From Fluviispira vulneris (GTDB lineage: Bacteria > Bdellovibrionota_B > Oligoflexia > Silvanigrellales > Silvanigrellaceae), in contig NZ_JACRSE010000004.1 in assembly GCF_014281055.1 (NCBI RefSeq), forward strand, positions 310,001 through 374,000: a stretch of 64,000 nt of DNA. Reading direction: 5' to 3'. Shown in pieces: positions 45,830 to 55,031 of this stretch; the first letter of the stretch is position 1, and the number at the start of each line of letters is the position of its first letter. A program made the translations under genes and the position numbers. The notes beneath the pieces were generated by a model, which ran no database searches, was not told the DNA's origin, and saw nothing but the letters and a program-made list of their open reading frames with translations.

Positions 45830-46297
45830 ATGATACTTTTAAAAGCAATTCAGAAAAATTTTTGTCATTTAATTAAGCTCTCATTAGTTTATATTGCAAC
45901 CATCTCAACCCAAGCGCATAGCTCATTGACTTATTGCTCCACATTATGTGGTTTGCTTGATACCACTGTACGAAGCACAAGTCCTGATGAAGCAAGAGTT
46001 TATTGCTCTTCAGCAAATAAAGAATGGGCATATTTAGGAAACGGGAACGTTAAAGTTACTGGTACTTGGAAACAGCAAAAAGTTAGAAATTTTTACAAAA
46101 TATATTTCATTATAGACGGGGGAGAAAGTACTATCTTCCAGTTACAAAGAGCTTGTAAAAATGAATTTGGTGAAGATTTTATTTTTGCACAACCTGACAA
46201 TCCACGAACGAATTCTTGGCATACCTTTGCAATTAATGATAATATAATGGCTCTAGGTCATTATTTATTACAATTAAGCTCTCCAGGACGATTATAA
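45830..46297 (+). CDS. Small secreted protein of unknown function (intact paralogue)
   Basis: 155 residues; AAGGA lies about six bases before the ATG. The N-terminal hydrophobic region (about 10-30, LIKLSLVYIATISTQAHS) is a likely signal peptide, so the mature protein is about 125 residues with four cysteines. A diagnostic C-terminus reads EFGEDFIFAQPDNPRTNSWH then FAINDNIMALGHY and GRL. No family is recognised. A decayed copy lies at 51516-51974, beyond the glycan cluster, in the same direction. Confidence 0.75.
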   Translation: MILLKAIQKNFCHLIKLSLVYIATISTQAHSSLTYCSTLCGLLDTTVRSTSPDEARVYCSSANKEWAYLGNGNVKVTGTWKQQKVRNFYKIYFIIDGGESTIFQLQRACKNEFGEDFIFAQPDNPRTNSWHTFAINDNIMALGHYLLQLSSPGRL

Positions 46298-46361
46298 TTA
46301 TTATTAAAAATTAATTTACTGAGCTAAACAATAATTACATAAATTTTATATCAAAAAAACT

Positions 46362-47267
46362 TTAATTTATTAACCGATTTATTGAGTGAAAAATAGAATC
46401 GGAATCAATATTAGATTCCTTTTGATGAAAAGATTGAGAACCATATTTGCCAGAAGGGTAGCCTTTAGCACATAAGTGAATAAATTTTTCCAAATGTATA
46501 TTTCTTTTACAAAGTTCATATGCAATCATCGTCGCTGCTGAACCGTGTTCTAAATGCTCTTCTACTATAAGTAATTTGCGAGTTCTCAGTACATCATGAA
46601 TAAAATTTTCATCTAATATATTTTCACCATTTGATAATTTTGATAATAGCCAAACTGAGCAAGAAAAATTGTTATTTTCTAATTTTAAATACTCACTCAC
46701 AATTGGCCCAATAAAAAGAAGTGTTGCATTCTCGCCCTGAAACAAATTACGCCAAGATGAAAATGGTTTTACTTTAAAAGACTTCGGTTTTTTATCAACA
46801 CCCAAACGCAAATAAGCAGGCTTTTTAGTCTCAAATAATAAATTTATTATGCTGCTTAAATCCTCATCAAAGGCTGGAATATATACATTCATTGCATTCA
46901 GACCAAGCAATGCTCCATAATCGTCAATAGCATGATGGGTTGGCCCCATAATTCCATAACCATACCCACCACCATTTCCGACTAAAACGACTGGTAATTC
47001 ATGCAAGCATATGTCATTGCGAATTTGTTCAAAAGGGCGTGCATAGACAAACGGAGCAATGCTATAGACCCATGGTTTCAATCCAGATTGTGCGAGTCCA
47101 GCCGCAACCGAAATCATATTTTGTTCCGCCACTCCTGCATTGATAAATCTTTCACCTAAAGATTCTTTAAGTGGCTCTAAAGCCATAAATCCTAAATCAC
47201 CTGTTAAAAAAATAAAATTTTTATCACTACTTTTCAATAATAGATTTTGAGTGAGCTCATTTCTCAT
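46362..47267 (-). CDS. Transketolase-like subunit, C-terminal half
   Basis: 301 residues of the pyrimidine-binding and C-terminal domains of transketolase. The pattern is FLTGDLGFMALEPLKESLG near 19-37, then RFINAGVAEQNMISVAAGLA near 40-60 (Glu48 would contact the TPP pyrimidine), and PVVLVGNGGGYGYGIMGPTH near 90-110. The matching N-terminal half lies upstream at 50181-51032, separated by two glycan genes. Together they would form a split TPP enzyme moving two-carbon units. Placement in a glycan cluster suggests sugar precursor synthesis, inferred only. Confidence 0.85.
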   Translation of the reverse strand: MRNELTQNLLLKSSDKNFIFLTGDLGFMALEPLKESLGERFINAGVAEQNMISVAAGLAQSGLKPWVYSIAPFVYARPFEQIRNDICLHELPVVLVGNGGGYGYGIMGPTHHAIDDYGALLGLNAMNVYIPAFDEDLSSIINLLFETKKPAYLRLGVDKKPKSFKVKPFSSWRNLFQGENATLLFIGPIVSEYLKLENNNFSCSVWLLSKLSNGENILDENFIHDVLRTRKLLIVEEHLEHGSAATMIAYELCKRNIHLEKFIHLCAKGYPSGKYGSQSFHQKESNIDSDSIFHSINRLIN

Positions 47268-47284
47268 ATTATTCCACTCATCCT

Positions 47285-48190
47285 TTACTTTTTCTTATAT
47301 GCAAGAGCATAAAAATTTCCTGCAGGGATTTTGATAATTATTTTCTTTAATAGAGGAGAAAAAATCTTATTCAGTAACATTTTCTTAAATGCAAGCGGCA
47401 TAGGAAAAAGTTTAATCCAATAATAAAGAGGATATGAATTAAAAATTGGCTGGATACTTATATTTTCATATCCACATTTAGTTAATAAAACATGCATTCC
47501 TTTTGGAGAAAAAAGCTGCATATGTTCTATATCAAAAATTGGTGATTTTAGACCTAATATTTTGGTGCTAAATGCTTTATAATTATGACAAACCGTATAA
47601 AAACATCCTCCTGGTCTTAAAATCTCATGAATCGATTCTACAAATTCTGTGGGCTTTTCTAAATGCTCTAATGTTTGAAAGCATGTTATTAAATCAAATG
47701 TATCTTTTGCAAAGGATTCCTTCTTAAAAAAAGAGTGAATAATATTTTGCTTCACTCTGGGACGTGCCGCATTAATGGCTGCCGTAGAGGGTTCTATCCC
47801 TTTTACTTCTTTGAATCCAAAATCTAATAAACGCTCAAGAAACGAGCCTTCCCCTGTCCCAATATCGAGTGCAGAGTTAATTTGTTTTATTTCATTCGAT
47901 ATTGTGGGTAAGAGTTTAGCATATGTGAGACTTGCCCGATCTGCTTCTTCTTTACTATCAAAAGCAGCTTCATGATAAGTATGTGCAATATAATTACTTT
48001 CAGGAATAGGACTCGAATACAAGACATGGCAGCAATGACAATGGTGAATTCGATAGTGCATGTATTCAGGTGTTTTTCTGGAGGCAAATGCATACTCCCC
48101 AAGCTTACTAAAATCAAAATTTTCAGGTGCCCAAACTCTTGATTCCGAATCTACAAAACAGATTGGACAAGCACGATCTAAAAATTTCAT
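47285..48190 (-). CDS. SAM-dependent methyltransferase with N-terminal zinc-ribbon motif
   Basis: 301 residues. The N-terminus has cysteine pairs (ACPICF at 7-12 and HHCHCCHV near 48-55) that could bind zinc. The class I methyltransferase core has ALDIGTGEGSFLERLLDFGF near 105-124 (SAM motif I), then LITCFQTLEHLEKP near 170 and LRPGGCFYTV near 188. It resembles the zinc-ribbon C-methyltransferases of deoxysugar and glycan clusters. The acceptor is unknown. It is between two glycan genes on the same strand. Confidence 0.82.
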   Translation of the reverse strand: MKFLDRACPICFVDSESRVWAPENFDFSKLGEYAFASRKTPEYMHYRIHHCHCCHVLYSSPIPESNYIAHTYHEAAFDSKEEADRASLTYAKLLPTISNEIKQINSALDIGTGEGSFLERLLDFGFKEVKGIEPSTAAINAARPRVKQNIIHSFFKKESFAKDTFDLITCFQTLEHLEKPTEFVESIHEILRPGGCFYTVCHNYKAFSTKILGLKSPIFDIEHMQLFSPKGMHVLLTKCGYENISIQPIFNSYPLYYWIKLFPMPLAFKKMLLNKIFSPLLKKIIIKIPAGNFYALAYKKK

Positions 48191-48211
48191 AAATAATCCT
48201 TCGATATATAT

Positions 48212-50155
48212 TTATTCACTAATATTTTTAATACTTCCATTTTGAATAATTGATTTTCGTATATATTTAGGTCTTGCTTTAACTTCTTCAAATATTTTTG
48301 CAATATATTCGCCAATGAAAGCAACAGAAATTAAAATAGAAGAACCAAAAAATATTACCAATAACATAACTGTTGTTATTCCCTGAGGAGCAATTTCTGG
48401 AAATATTAATTTTAAAAATATGTGCACAAGAGATAATAATAATGATATAGAAAAAATAATGATTGAACAAAAAGTTAGGAAGCTGAGTGGGACATAGCTA
48501 AATGATAAAATCCCTTTTTTAGCCCAATTTAAATTTTTAATTAAATTATTTGTTGACTTTCCAAATGCTCTTTCCGGTCTTAAATAACAAATACCAGTTT
48601 GTTTGAAACCTACAAATGCTCTTATCCCTCGTAAAAAAACATCGCGTTCGGAAAATTTCAAAATCCAACTCACAACTTTTTTATCTATGAGGCTAAAATC
48701 TCCTGCATCTTTAGGAATATATACATATGAAAAATAACTAAAAATTCTATAAAATAATTTGTAGGCAATTTGCATGAAAAAAGAGGCTTCTCTCTTCACA
48801 CGAATACCGAAAACCACATCGAAACCTTCCTTCCATTTTTCAATAAATTGAGGAATTATTTCAGGAGGATCTTGTAAATCACCATCCATCAAAATACATG
48901 AATTCATACGCGCTATTTTCATCCCACTCTGAAAAGCTGCTTGAGAACCAAAATTACGCGAATGTGTAATACCTATAACATTTGGATCTCTTGCTGATAT
49001 ATTTTTAATTACTTCTTCAGTATTATCAGGACTACCATCATTAACAAATATGATTTCATATTCAATATTCAATTGACTGAGAGTCTCCGTTAATCTTGCA
49101 TACATCAATGGAATTGCTAAATTATCCTTATAACAAGCAATAATTATAGAAGTACTATATGCTTTATTTAGCACATATTTTTTAGATTTTTTTTCTAAGC
49201 TTTCCCAATTCTCTGAAGCTTTCAGCCAGTCAGCAGTTTTTAATAAACCTTGTTGTAAAGAAGTTTTGGGCTGCCAATTGAGTTTAAGTTTTGTTTTTTC
49301 TATATTTGCGAACCAATTCACGTTGTCCCAATGCCTACTTTCCGTATTTCCAAAAATAGGATCCGCTGGAATTGCAAATGCTGCTTTTGCTTCATATGCA
49401 ATTTTTTCAATTGTCACTTCCTTGCCAAAGCCAATATTAAAGGATTCTCCATAAGAATCTTCTTCTAAATTCAATGCTGCAGATATAAAGGCATTACAGA
49501 CATCATCGATATAAATAAAATCTCTTGAAATATTTTTATTTACAAATGGGGGGTATGAATTCTCAAGTGCCTTATGAACAATATTTGGAATCAAACGAGA
49601 AGGATCTTCCAAAGGACCATAAACGGAATACAATCTTAAATTTGCAATGGGGAGTTTTTTCTTTTTCCCATAAAATAATATGAGATTTGCACACGCTACT
49701 TTAGAAACAGCGTAATGACTATTTGGTAAAGGAAAATCATTTTCACAAGGCCCTGCTGAATTATCTCCATATTCAGACGAACTACCTGAATGAATATATG
49801 CAGAAAATTTGTTTTTCTCTAAATAATTTAGAATTCGAAGAGTTATTAAGAAATTTGTTTCATAAATAAGTTCAGGGTTATCTTCAAAATGATATGCTCC
49901 ATAAGCAATACAATTAAAAATTGTCTGAGGCTGAATTTTTTCGAATAATTCATGTAAATTTTCATTTATTCGCAAATTAAAAATTAAAATATTTTCTTTA
50001 TTTTCAACATCAGAGAGTCTCCATGGATTTTCCTTGCTAGAAGTGCCATATACATCATTTCTTAAAGCATTTATTTTTTTAAAAAGATTAGCGCCAATGA
50101 ATCCACTTGCTCCTAAAATTAATATAGGTCCCCTCAATTTCATTAGATCTAACAA
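48212..50155 (-). CDS. Fused NAD-dependent epimerase and family 2 glycosyltransferase
   Basis: 647 residues. The N-terminal 310 form an extended SDR: nucleotide loop GASGFIG near 14-20, Ser-rich HSGSSSEYGD near 128 and Tyr/Lys in YAVSK near 150. About residue 333 a glycosyltransferase 2 domain begins: STSIIIACYKDN, FVNDGSPDN, ILMDGDLQDPP. Two C-terminal membrane helices (about 555-625) match the ArnC/GtrB/DPM1 group, which load sugars on a lipid carrier. TTG 50155 is the likely start, since GGGG lies seven bases upstream; ATG 50143 is the alternative. One chain would thus convert a nucleotide sugar and transfer it at the membrane. Confidence 0.85.
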   Translation of the reverse strand: MLDLMKLRGPILILGASGFIGANLFKKINALRNDVYGTSSKENPWRLSDVENKENILIFNLRINENLHELFEKIQPQTIFNCIAYGAYHFEDNPELIYETNFLITLRILNYLEKNKFSAYIHSGSSSEYGDNSAGPCENDFPLPNSHYAVSKVACANLILFYGKKKKLPIANLRLYSVYGPLEDPSRLIPNIVHKALENSYPPFVNKNISRDFIYIDDVCNAFISAALNLEEDSYGESFNIGFGKEVTIEKIAYEAKAAFAIPADPIFGNTESRHWDNVNWFANIEKTKLKLNWQPKTSLQQGLLKTADWLKASENWESLEKKSKKYVLNKAYSTSIIIACYKDNLAIPLMYARLTETLSQLNIEYEIIFVNDGSPDNTEEVIKNISARDPNVIGITHSRNFGSQAAFQSGMKIARMNSCILMDGDLQDPPEIIPQFIEKWKEGFDVVFGIRVKREASFFMQIAYKLFYRIFSYFSYVYIPKDAGDFSLIDKKVVSWILKFSERDVFLRGIRAFVGFKQTGICYLRPERAFGKSTNNLIKNLNWAKKGILSFSYVPLSFLTFCSIIIFSISLLLSLVHIFLKLIFPEIAPQGITTVMLLVIFFGSSILISVAFIGEYIAKIFEEVKARPKYIRKSIIQNGSIKNISE

Positions 50156-50180
50156 AATTTTTCCCCTTATTCGATTTCAT

Positions 50181-51032
50181 TTATTCTAAAATATTCTCTA
50201 ATGTTTTAGAATAGCAAGTTTGATTCATAGGAAGATAATGACAGGCAATTTGATCTTGCAATTGATACATATCTTTACCTTTAATAGTGTTACATATAAT
50301 TGCATTTGGTTTATCAAAAGTTAATTGACTTACAGTTTTCATCGCATTGTCTAAATCAGAGAAGCAATGCCCATCTGTCTCAACAACATTCCAGCCAAAA
50401 CATTCAATTTTTAACTTCAGAGGTTCTAATTCGAGGGTATCTGAAGTCCTTCCAAATCCTTGGATTTTATTACTATCAATAAGCCAAAATAAATTTGTTA
50501 ATTTATGATGCGCTGCAAATAATGACGCTTCCCAAGTGCTTCCTTCATTTAATTCACCATCTGAAGTGATACAAAAAATTTTTCTTTTTATACCGGTGAA
50601 TTTATCACTCAACGCTAAACCCGTAGCTAAAGAAAGACCATGTCCAAGACTTCCAGTTGCAAAGGGAATTTTTGTCAACTTATTTGCTGGGGGATGTGCT
50701 GCTAAATAAGTTCCATCCTTATAAAAAGTATTAATTTGTTCTTCGGAAAGATCACCAGATTCTGCAAGAGTTGCATATAGCGCTGCAGCAGCATGCCCTT
50801 TTGACAAAATAATTTCGTCATTTATGCTACTACACCAATGAAATTTGCAAATTGTCAAAATATCAGCACACGATAACGAAGAGCCGACATGTCCTGCATT
50901 TGCATTAAAGTACATTTTTAAAAATCGTTCTTTTATAGATATTGATATTTTTTTTAAATTAATAAAACTGTCTTCGCAATCAATTGGTACTACTTTTCGT
51001 GGGTGATCCAAACTCATATCTTTATTAAGCAT
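50181..51032 (-). CDS. Transketolase-like subunit, N-terminal half
   Basis: TPP-binding half of a split transketolase. It shows NAGHVGSSLSCADILT near 45-60, SKGHAAAALYATLAE near 75-90, the ATGSLGHGLSLATGLAL segment near 123-139, and the TPP/Mg motif SDGELNEGSTWEA near 155-167 followed by WLIDSNKIQGFG. The start is uncertain: ATG 51032 is given; ATG 51017 is possible and a TTG at 51104 would add 24 residues. It pairs with the C-terminal half at 46362-47267. First gene of the glycan operon. Confidence 0.82.
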   Translation of the reverse strand: MLNKDMSLDHPRKVVPIDCEDSFINLKKISISIKERFLKMYFNANAGHVGSSLSCADILTICKFHWCSSINDEIILSKGHAAAALYATLAESGDLSEEQINTFYKDGTYLAAHPPANKLTKIPFATGSLGHGLSLATGLALSDKFTGIKRKIFCITSDGELNEGSTWEASLFAAHHKLTNLFWLIDSNKIQGFGRTSDTLELEPLKLKIECFGWNVVETDGHCFSDLDNAMKTVSQLTFDKPNAIICNTIKGKDMYQLQDQIACHYLPMNQTCYSKTLENILE

Positions 51033-51515
51033 AATATTATCCAGCTTCGGCTTAAAATTCCACACAAACTTTTTGGAGTCTTTTACGTAAAGGTAAGGTA
51101 GCAAGAATTATATTAAATATCAAATCATAATTCTTACAATCTTGCTATTTTTTTATGCATAATCATATATATCTCATTCTATTACGACATTTGCATTTTT
51201 AAATCTTGTATATATTTCTATCCATTTCAATACAAGAATATAGAACAATTTTATTTAAGAATAAACGTTTGTATAACATTGTATTATTTTTTTATATAAT
51301 CAATATATTACACTATAAAAATATTGAAAAATTATAGGATATGATATACCTTTCTTAGGTGTAAATAACTTGTAAAATAAATTTAAACTGCTTCTGAAAT
51401 TTGAATTTTATATAAATCAGATCAACTCATTTTTTTTTAAATACTGATTAATAATTTTAAATATTAATCAAAAATTACCCTTTAACTCACTTTTATAATC
51501 GCGGGAACCATAACT
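51033..51515. other. AT-rich intergenic region without a recognised gene
   Basis: About 480 bases upstream of the glycan operon (minus) and of the decayed secreted-protein copy (plus). Stops in all frames, very AT-rich. A promoter for the glycan operon is expected here, but I cannot single one out. Confidence 0.5.
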
Positions 51516-51974
51516 TTGCAATTGAATCATAAAAGTATTTCAAGAATAATTCATCTTGGAAGTATATTTGCATTGGATAATTCTCAAGCAGTTCATGGTT
51601 CTTATTTGCATTGTTCTTCTATGCGCGGAATTCCAAGATTAAGAACACAATTCAATAAGCCTGATGAAGTTAGAGTCTATTGCAGTAGAATAAATAAACA
51701 ATGGAACTTTTTATCAGATGGTAATTTCAAAGTTCATGGAATCTGGAAAAGTCCAATAATAGGAACTTTCACCTATTTTTATTTTATCAATAATGGTGGA
51801 GAAAAAGAAATAAAAGATTAACAACGAACATATGTTAAAGAATTTGGACCAGATTTTATTTATGCCCAACCACACAATCCAGACACTATTTCTTGGCATC
51901 CTTTTGCTATTAATGATGAACTTATGGCATCTGGGAATATCATGTTTAGTGTAAGAGTTCTAGGTCGCTTATAA
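51516..51974 (+). pseudogene. Decayed copy of the small secreted protein, one in-frame stop
   Basis: The frame runs from 51516 to TAA at 51819-51821, then stays open in the same frame to TAA 51972-51974. The part after the stop reads EFGPDFIYAQPHNPDTISWH then FAINDELMASG and GRL, matching the intact copy at 45830-46297. At the stop the intact gene has TTA CAA AGA and this copy TAA CAA CGA, so one base change (TTA to TAA) ended the protein. The first part keeps PDEVRVYCSRINKQWNFLSDG. The start is weak (TTG), with an eroded signal peptide, so the gene looks non-functional. Confidence 0.75.
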
Positions 51975-52589
51975 AATTCTCTTCACATGAGCTCCCTTTC
52001 CAGTTATTCAAAGTGACAGGGGAGCACTGGTGTCATACTAATGAGTGCTGTTAAACTCTACACTATTGTGAAACATTTTTTAATATTTCACATTTTTTTA
52101 TGTTATTATAGCCACCTACGTGTCCCAGTTGCCTTGTCTATTGAATTCCTTTTTCTTCGAAAAAGTACCAACTAGAAATGAGAGTTATAAACAAGAAATT
52201 TATGAAATTTTTGTAATTAAATTTTAAAAATTTTATAAAATAAGAAAAGTAACAAATATTATTATCGCAGACCCGCATTTAAATGGAATTCTCAAATCTA
52301 ATAAAGTTATTCTTTAATAAGAGCAAATGATAGAAATTCTCTTTTTAAAAATTATCATTAATTTAATAAAATATTTATAATAAAAAAATAATAACTCCAC
52401 ATTAATTTATATCATTATAAAATTAAATTAGTTATTTATTTGGTATAGTTATTGCTGAATAATAATTTGACTGGAACGGCTCAAGTAGACGATCTAAATT
52501 AAATTTATTTATTTCTAATTAATGTTACTTTTTCATTATTATTCATAAGATAAATTTAATAATTTAATAATTTTATCGAGGAGTTAAAC
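51975..52589. other. AT-rich intergenic region, no gene seen
   Basis: About 615 bases between the decayed copy and the next gene. A short hairpin-capable pair (GCTCCC near 51991 and GGGAGC near 52020) follows the decayed copy but has no T-run. No tRNA, no gene fragment and no repeat copy is recognised. The last 100 bases probably carry the promoter of the next gene. Confidence 0.5.
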
Positions 52590-53915
52590 TTGACATTTGG
52601 GGAATTTTTAGAAGAATTTGATATAAATAAAATCTATAATAAAAAAAGTGGAATAAATAAAATAAAATTACAACATTTTGTTTTATTATGCTTTATGTAC
52701 TTTAAAACATATCCTAAAGAATTTAAAATAAGTAATTTTAATGATTTATCGAATAATTTTTTTTTTCCAAATTACATTGAAAATAAGATATTTGAAATAT
52801 TTCTAGATGGTTATTCAAAGCAATCATACAATTCCATTTTAAGCAGAGTTTTAAATTTCATAAATATAAGTAACACAAATAATAAAACTATTATGAAATT
52901 TATATCAAAAAAAAATGAATTACAAAAAAATATTGAATATCATAATGATAAATTTGATTATAATTATACATTTGAAAACTCAATATTTAACCGATCATTT
53001 GACTCACTTTTAGCTGTTAATATAGTTCAAGACTATAACGATAAACTCCTTTTTATTTTAAATAAAATTATCAAAGAAGTGATTACTGAAAGCTTTACAA
53101 AAGCATCTCAAAAAACTGGATCAACTTTATATGGTGCATATGACTCTTTTTCTAAAAATCCGATTTTACAGACAACTACCCAAAAAATGACATTTATATT
53201 TAACTATATTTATTCACTTTCAAAAATTGATGAAAAATATAAAATAAGTTCCTCAAAAGAAATAGAAAAGCGTAGAGCAAGAGATAAAAAACCAGAAAAT
53301 AAGATTTTAAAGAATATACCAGGGACTTTTAAAACTATTGGCCATGAAGATAAAAGAAGAAGTGCAATTCCTAAAAAAGTTTTGAATTTTAAAAATATTA
53401 GATACATTAACAATCAAAATTGGACTTCTGGAAAAAATGATTGGATATTAAAAGAAAATGAATACTATAAAAATCAAGAAAAATCAGGTAAATACTATAT
53501 AGCTGGTTCGTCAGGCACAACTATAAATTTTGTATTATTTATATCAGATAAATGTGGTTTTTTATCTGAAGAAGAGAAAATTACTTTTTTACTAGGTATT
53601 ATCTCTTATTTAGTTTTAGGTGGACATCACTCTTTAGATGAAGTTGCTCAAGCATTTTACTATGATATTGGACAAATTAAGCATTATGATTCTACATATA
53701 AGTTAATTCAAGAAAATAAAACAACTTTAGAATCGTTTGGCTCTATGATAAATCAAAATATAAATAAGACATATGAAATAACAAGCTTATTGAAAGTATT
53801 AATGGCTAAGAATAAATATTTTAAAAATACTCTTCAAACAACCCTAGATGACTTACTTGAGCATTTTTGCGACTATTATTCATCAGAAGAAAAAAAATCA
53901 AAGCAACTAAACTAA
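52590..53915 (+). CDS. Orphan 441-residue protein of unknown function
   Basis: The TTG start is well supported by GAGGAG six bases upstream. The protein is Lys/Asn/Ile-rich, with no signal peptide and no membrane segment. The C-terminal half is the most structured: YYIAGSSGTTINFVLFISD near 302-320, then a long helix FLLGIISYLVLGGHHSLDEVAQAFYYDIG near 340-368. The Ser-Gly-Thr-Thr and Gly-Gly-His-His-Ser patches look like conserved functional sites, but I cannot name the family. Flanking decayed genes suggest a region of turnover. A secreted effector is one idea with no direct support. Confidence 0.7.
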   Translation: MTFGEFLEEFDINKIYNKKSGINKIKLQHFVLLCFMYFKTYPKEFKISNFNDLSNNFFFPNYIENKIFEIFLDGYSKQSYNSILSRVLNFINISNTNNKTIMKFISKKNELQKNIEYHNDKFDYNYTFENSIFNRSFDSLLAVNIVQDYNDKLLFILNKIIKEVITESFTKASQKTGSTLYGAYDSFSKNPILQTTTQKMTFIFNYIYSLSKIDEKYKISSSKEIEKRRARDKKPENKILKNIPGTFKTIGHEDKRRSAIPKKVLNFKNIRYINNQNWTSGKNDWILKENEYYKNQEKSGKYYIAGSSGTTINFVLFISDKCGFLSEEEKITFLLGIISYLVLGGHHSLDEVAQAFYYDIGQIKHYDSTYKLIQENKTTLESFGSMINQNINKTYEITSLLKVLMAKNKYFKNTLQTTLDDLLEHFCDYYSSEEKKSKQLN

Positions 53916-54059
53916 ATTATCGAGAACTGTTTAAACCTAGGGAGTAAATTTTTTATAAAAATGAAAGTTCTCCCCTAGGATTTCCTATCCGTAGCTTCTA
54001 AGAAACGGTCCATTTGCCCCCTTGTTCAAATTGAAAAATGAACTTTTAATCCTCAAAAA
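53916..54059. other. Short intergenic stretch with an imperfect hairpin
   Basis: Directly after the orphan gene, CCTAGGGAG (about 53936) can pair with CTCCCCTAGG (about 53976) with one bulge and a long loop. No T-run follows, so it is only a weak terminator candidate. No gene is seen. Confidence 0.35.
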
Positions 54060-54475
54060 AATCAGACTCTGTGCGACACTATTGAATCTGTGACAGCATA
54101 TTCTGGAATTGGAATATTGCAATCAAGATAGTAGCTCTCAGAAATATTTAATACATCACAGATCACTAATTTTTTTGATTAAAATGCACCAGAAGTACCA
54201 ATATTAATTAAAATATCTAGCTTAATTTTTCTATCCCATGAACTGTATTCATAAACTTTGCTTCTGAATCAACATAATCGACAATCTCTTTTTTACCATT
54301 TATAACCAGATATATATTATAATTATTTATAACTCCAGTATAATAATAATTACTTCTTGATAAATGACTCAATCTAGCAATTTCGCTCAATTTTAATTTA
54401 GATATAATCGATTCAGCTTCGCTTTGCAGAGAAACAATAATAAGAATATTTTTATTTGAGATTTTCTTAACAAAA
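54060..54475 (-). pseudogene. Decayed nucleoside phosphorylase/MTA-SAH nucleosidase-like gene
   Basis: Minus-strand remnant. The first part reads KNILIIVSLQSEAESIISKLKL then YYYTGVINNYNIYLVINGK, as at the start of MTA/SAH nucleosidases and related phosphorylases. A frameshift follows near 54220; the second frame reads KLDILINIGTSGAF, then TAA, then KKLVICDVLNISESYYLD and IPIPEYAVTDSIVSHRV. The 5' end also lacks a start in frame. At least one frameshift and one nonsense change are visible, so it cannot encode an enzyme. The family call rests on the LQSEAE and NIGTSGA segments. Confidence 0.65.
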
Positions 54476-54527
54476 TATCATCATTTTTCAAAAAAATTTC
54501 AGTTAGTATAAAACAAATCTTTATATA

Positions 54528-54566
54528 AAAAAACCGAGAAGAATAATTTATTCTTCTCGGTTTTTT
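54528..54566. terminator. Strong terminator after rplQ
   Basis: Stem of up to 19 bases: the left arm begins with six A then CCGAGAAGAATAA, one T, and the right arm is its exact complement ending in six T. On the minus strand it follows the rplQ stop by about 50 bases, and the A-run reads as a T-run for both directions. It ends the ribosomal operon and could also stop transcription from the plus strand. Confidence 0.88.
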
Positions 54567-54613
54567 AAGTTCCACCAAATAAAATTCAATCAAAAGATAT
54601 CTATTTAGTAAGA

Positions 54614-55006
54614 TTAAGCGTTAACAGCTTCTACTTCAGCCTTTATTGCCTTAGGTTCTACGAACTCAATAAGAGCTCTTCTGGCATTGTCACCAGGGCG
54701 GAATCCAAGTTTTAAAATGCGTGTGTAGCCGCCTTTTCTTTCAGCATTTGCAGGAGCAACTTTAGTAAAAAGGTCACCTACAGATTTTTTGCTGTAAAGA
54801 GTCGCTGCAGCGCTTCTTCTGTTTGTAACATTATCAACACGCGCGAGAGCTACGAGAGGTTCTACAACCTTTCTTAATTCTTTTGCACGCTCAACAGTGG
54901 TCACCAATGTGCCATGTTCAACGAGTTGTGTTGCCAAACCACGAAGGAGAGCTTTACGCCCTGCGGAATCTCTGTTTAACTTTCTATGTGCCAAACGATG
55001 TCTCAT
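54614..55006 (-). CDS. rplQ: 50S ribosomal protein L17
   Basis: 130 residues; N-terminus MRHRLAHRKLNRDSAGRKAL and the ALLRGLATQLVEHGTLVTTVERAKELRK region are characteristic when read in order. It closes the alpha operon. The C-terminus is slightly extended with an acidic/Ala-rich tail. It assembles into the large subunit near the exit tunnel. Confidence 0.97.
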   Translation of the reverse strand: MRHRLAHRKLNRDSAGRKALLRGLATQLVEHGTLVTTVERAKELRKVVEPLVALARVDNVTNRRSAAATLYSKKSVGDLFTKVAPANAERKGGYTRILKLGFRPGDNARRALIEFVEPKAIKAEVEAVNA

Positions 55007-55031
55007 GTTCTTCCATCCTTAAATATCAGAC

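Noticed and set aside
51991-52025. Hairpin after the decayed secreted-protein copy as a terminator
   Set aside because: Only six paired bases with a long loop and no T-run.
54393-54593. Minus-strand 66-residue frame near the rplQ terminator
   Set aside because: Runs through the terminator hairpin and overlaps the decayed phosphorylase in a different frame.
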